A stretch of 7,043 nucleotides of DNA from Acidobacteriota bacterium. Its GTDB lineage: Bacteria; Acidobacteriota; Blastocatellia; Pyrinomonadales; Pyrinomonadaceae. Below, piece after piece: positions 5,085 through 7,043 of the stretch (position 1 is its first letter; every line of letters starts with the position of its first letter). The position numbers were made by a program, and so were the translations under genes. Under the pieces are notes generated by a model, which worked only from the letters and a program-made list of their open reading frames with translations, was not told where the DNA came from and did no database searches. The stretch spans positions 1 to 7,043 of the forward strand of contig JAFBAJ010000505.1 of NCBI GenBank assembly GCA_019247865.1, written 5' to 3'.

Positions 5085-6239
5085 ATGTTGATGCGAAGAC
5101 AAGTGTTTGGGCTTTTGAGTTTCGTTCTGCTCACAGCATGGTGCGCGGCGGCCGAGGCCCGGATGGGGCAGACGCTCAACGTTCCGGCCGACTCGCCGCG
5201 GTGGGAGCTACAGGGTCAGGCTCAGGTGACCGAATATCAGGGCCGCAAGTGTCTCCTGCTCGACGGCGGAGCGGCCGTCCTGAAGGACTTTGAGCTGCGC
5301 GACGGCGTGATCGACGTGGATGTCGCCACCCCCGCCAGCCGCGGCTTCTTCGGCCCGCAGTTTCGCATCTCAAGCGACGGAGCCAGCGCGGAATGGGTCT
5401 ACCTGCGCCAGCACAAGTCCGGGGCTCCGGACGCGATGCAGTACACGCCAGTGCTCAACACGGGCCTCAACTGGCAGATCTATAACGGGCCGGGCTTTAC
5501 CGGCGCGGTCGAGATTCCGAAAGATGTCTGGTTCCACCTGCGCCTCGAAGTGACGGGCGCGCAGGCCAGGCTCTATGTCAAAGACATGGAGCAGCCCGCG
5601 CTCGTGATGAACGATCTGAAAAGCGGCGTGCAGAAAGGGCAGGTGGCGCTGGCAGTCCTGACCGGCGCGACCTATTTCTCGAACTTTGAGATACGCACTG
5701 TTCCGGATGCTCCGTGGGAGAGGCACTTGCCGCAGATGCCGCCGGGCACTCTGATCAAGTGGAGCCTGTCGCCTGCCTATGACGCGCTCGCACGCAATCC
5801 GGAGCATCCGCTGACGCCGGGCGAGAGCGAGGCCATCCGCTGGCAGGAGGTCGAAGCGGAAGCGCCCGGCTTCGTCGTCATCAATCGTTATCGCGAGAGC
5901 CCGCATCCGAAAGTCTCGTTTGCAAACGACTTTTCAAAGCGCCTCGAACCACAACCGGGAATGAAGCTCGTGTACGCGCGCACCAACATCACCTCCGACC
6001 GCGAGCAGGTGAAAAAGCTCGCGCTCGGTTACAGCGACGAGGTCAGCGTCTTCCTCAACGGCAAGCTGCTCTACCGTGGCCGCAGCGCGCAGTATTTCCG
6101 CGACCCCGGCTTCCTCGGCATCATGAATCCGGAAAACGATACCCTCTACCTGCCATTGAAGAAGGGAAGCAACGAGCTGCTGCTCGCCGTCAGCGAACTC
6201 GGCGGCGGATGGGGATTCATTTGCCGCTTGTCTGATTAA
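5085..6239 (+). CDS. secreted two-domain protein: LamG/DUF1080-like sandwich plus C-terminal beta-sandwich
   Basis: Encodes 384 residues. Signal peptide: MLMRRQ, hydrophobic VFGLLSFVLLTAWCAAA, cleavage near AEA-R (residues 24-26). Residues about 35-205 look like a concanavalin-A/LamG-type sandwich related to DUF1080 (3-keto-disaccharide hydrolase) and laminin-G domains: FELRDGVIDVDVATPA, GFFGPQFRISSDG, then VWFHLRLEVTGAQARLYVKD and the closing strand TYFSNFEIRTV. A linker (about 206-225) leads to a C-terminal part (about 255-384) that resembles the carbohydrate-binding-like sandwich of glycosidases and esterases: ALGYSDEVSVFLNGKLLYRG (313-332) and YLPLKKGSNELLLAVSELGG, with terminal WGFICRL. 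No catalytic acid pair can be picked out. Binding or cleavage of a glycan outside the cytoplasm is an inference. Start ATG 5085 has AAAGGA 11 nt upstream; ATG 5091 is also possible. The stop TAA 6237-6239 overlaps palindrome B. Confidence 0.85.
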   Translation: MLMRRQVFGLLSFVLLTAWCAAAEARMGQTLNVPADSPRWELQGQAQVTEYQGRKCLLLDGGAAVLKDFELRDGVIDVDVATPASRGFFGPQFRISSDGASAEWVYLRQHKSGAPDAMQYTPVLNTGLNWQIYNGPGFTGAVEIPKDVWFHLRLEVTGAQARLYVKDMEQPALVMNDLKSGVQKGQVALAVLTGATYFSNFEIRTVPDAPWERHLPQMPPGTLIKWSLSPAYDALARNPEHPLTPGESEAIRWQEVEAEAPGFVVINRYRESPHPKVSFANDFSKRLEPQPGMKLVYARTNITSDREQVKKLALGYSDEVSVFLNGKLLYRGRSAQYFRDPGFLGIMNPENDTLYLPLKKGSNELLLAVSELGGGWGFICRLSD

Positions 6240-6330
6240 AAGCAGGTTCACGCAAAGGCGCAAAGACGCAAAGAAAAGCTTGAGTCTTTCTTTTCTTTGC
6301 GCCTTTGCGTGAACCTGCTTTCGTTGTGCT
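6238..6330 (-). repeat. 93-bp palindromic intergenic repeat, copy B, inverted relative to copy A
   Basis: Reverse-complemented, it starts AGCACAACGAAAG and ends CCTGCTTTT, exactly as copy A. Arms 6239-6265 and 6295-6321 form a perfect 27-bp inverted repeat around a 29-nt loop. Three CGCAAAGN units lie at 6251-6274, identical to those of copy A. Shared blocks with copy A include AAGCTTTTCTTTGCGTC and GCGCCTTTGCGTGA; differences are mainly in the loop and the outer flank of one arm. The element fills the whole gap between two convergent genes and overlaps bases of both stop codons (TAA 6237-6239 and TAG 6331-6329). Confidence 0.9.
6239..6321. terminator. probable bidirectional terminator formed by palindrome B
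   Basis: The perfect 27-bp stem sits between two convergent stop codons. On the + strand it is followed by CGTTGTGCT after a short TTT; on the - strand by TTTTAAT, a short T-tract. Position and stem strength favour a terminator for both genes, although the T-tracts are short and the stem is far longer than a normal intrinsic terminator. Inference from sequence only. Confidence 0.45.
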
Positions 6331-7043
6331 ACTCGAAGACATAGATCGCGTAGCCGTCGGCCAGTGTGCGGAGGACGGTCTTTAAGAGAATCTTAGGTAT
6401 TTTCAGCAACCCGAACCTCACCGCGCTTTCGACGATTGAGATTCTCGCTGTGCGGCGATAGTCGTTTTCCAGAAAGACCTCTTCCGGATTGTCCACCGTG
6501 AATTTAAAAGCCGCGCCCATGCCTGTCAGCTTTTCATGTATGGTGCGGCCGTACTTTTCAAAGAACTGTCTGTTCATCAGATCGCAGATCAGCGTGTGGC
6601 GCGGGAAGAGGCGGCGCAGGGTCTGAAGCAGTTGCCTGATCGCCTGCTCCTCCAGATACATGAAGACGCCTTCGATGACGACCACAACCGGGCTGCGGCC
6701 GGAGAAGGCGTTGAGCTTCTCTTCCAGCGAGTCGGTCGAGAAGTCCACAGGGATTCGTTGCAGCTCGTTCTTGGAATCCGAGACGGGCAGCCGCTCGTTC
6801 TTGTAAGCGATGACCTGCGGCTCGTCCAGCTCCACCCACGTGCCCCCTTTGAGCCTGAAGGCGCGGCTGTCAAAGCCTGCGCCGATCAGGACCACGCACA
6901 GCTCCGGATGTGCCTTGAGTTCGCGGCGCAGGAGGTCGTCGATGATGCGGTGCCGCGCGACGTTCGAGGCGTTCGGGCTCGCTTCGTCCCTGAACGTATC
7001 GAGGATGCGCCGCCCCTCCTCGTTCATAAAAACTCCGGCGTAG
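6329..7043 (-). CDS. class I SAM-dependent methyltransferase, leucine carboxyl methyltransferase (LCM) family, 5' end outside window
   Basis: At least 237 residues are present. SAM-binding motif I is clear: VVLIGAGFDSRAFR (45-58, counted from Met at 7027), the LCM variant of GxGxG with the hallmark DSRAFR. It is followed by ELDEP (66-70) with the acidic residue expected to hold the SAM ribose, K76 (family pattern 'D.p.v...K'), a VPVDF-like strand (IPVDF, 92-96) and VIEGVFMYL (117-125), the conserved post-motif of this family (PF04072). Members O-methylate small molecules or protein carboxylates; the substrate here is unknown. ATG 7027 is a possible start (GGAG 5 nt upstream), but the frame stays open to the edge and reads YAGVF before that Met, which matches the 'DPyA..f' segment usually found at the N-terminus of LCM proteins. 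The real start is therefore probably beyond 7043. The 3' end is complete (TAG 6331-6329) and abuts palindrome B. Confidence 0.9.
   Translation of the reverse strand, partial: YAGVFMNEEGRRILDTFRDEASPNASNVARHRIIDDLLRRELKAHPELCVVLIGAGFDSRAFRLKGGTWVELDEPQVIAYKNERLPVSDSKNELQRIPVDFSTDSLEEKLNAFSGRSPVVVVIEGVFMYLEEQAIRQLLQTLRRLFPRHTLICDLMNRQFFEKYGRTIHEKLTGMGAAFKFTVDNPEEVFLENDYRRTARISIVESAVRFGLLKIPKILLKTVLRTLADGYAIYVFE

Noticed and set aside
5370..5906. Antisense frame of about 178 codons inside the LamG-like gene.
   Set aside because: Shadow of a better-supported gene with a signal peptide and domain match; no ribosome binding site of its own.

Overview
The window is GC-rich, densely coded bacterial DNA of chromosomal character. 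Three things suggest Acidobacteriota, perhaps Blastocatellia: the gene mix (serine hydrolase with a C-terminal TPR, small secreted PPC-like protein, YggT protein with a long charged N-terminus, leucine-carboxyl-methyltransferase-like enzyme), strong AGGAGG ribosome binding sites, and intergenic palindromes built from CGCAAAG or CGCAGAG units. That placement is an inference; no rRNA or other phylogenetic marker is present.

Layout. The 3' end of an unidentified + strand gene (1-124) is followed by a + strand gene for an all-helical, HEAT-like protein of unknown function (210-836). This converges, with only 9 bp between the stops, on a - strand gene for an exported beta-lactamase-fold serine hydrolase with a TPR tail (846-2354). 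Further right on the - strand lie a cupin/AraC-type regulator (2574-3374), a small PepSY-associated membrane protein (3452-3817), and a tightly coupled pair: a secreted PPC-like protein (4561-4962) and a YggT-family membrane protein (4030-4548). From a divergent intergenic region a + strand gene (5085-6239) encodes a secreted LamG-like protein with a C-terminal beta-sandwich. It converges on a - strand methyltransferase gene of the LCM family that runs off the right end (6329-7043).

The most distinctive non-coding content is three palindromic repeats. Two copies of one element of roughly 95 bp lie at 3901-3998 and 6238-6330. They are in opposite genomic orientation, but both have the same polarity relative to the 3' end of the gene before them. 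The second copy fills the gap between two convergent genes and supplies bases of both stop codons. A third palindrome (about 2448-2547) belongs to a related family with CGCAGAG in place of CGCAAAG.

Most genes look like ordinary accessory or envelope functions: exported hydrolase, exported beta-sandwich proteins and small membrane proteins. I see no phage, integrase, transposase, CRISPR array, toxin-antitoxin pair, tRNA or rRNA, and no clear evidence for a new multi-gene system. The repeat pair is the observation most worth following up. No gene-free stretch exceeds 300 bases; the longest gaps (2355-2573 and 3818-4029) are each largely occupied by a palindrome.
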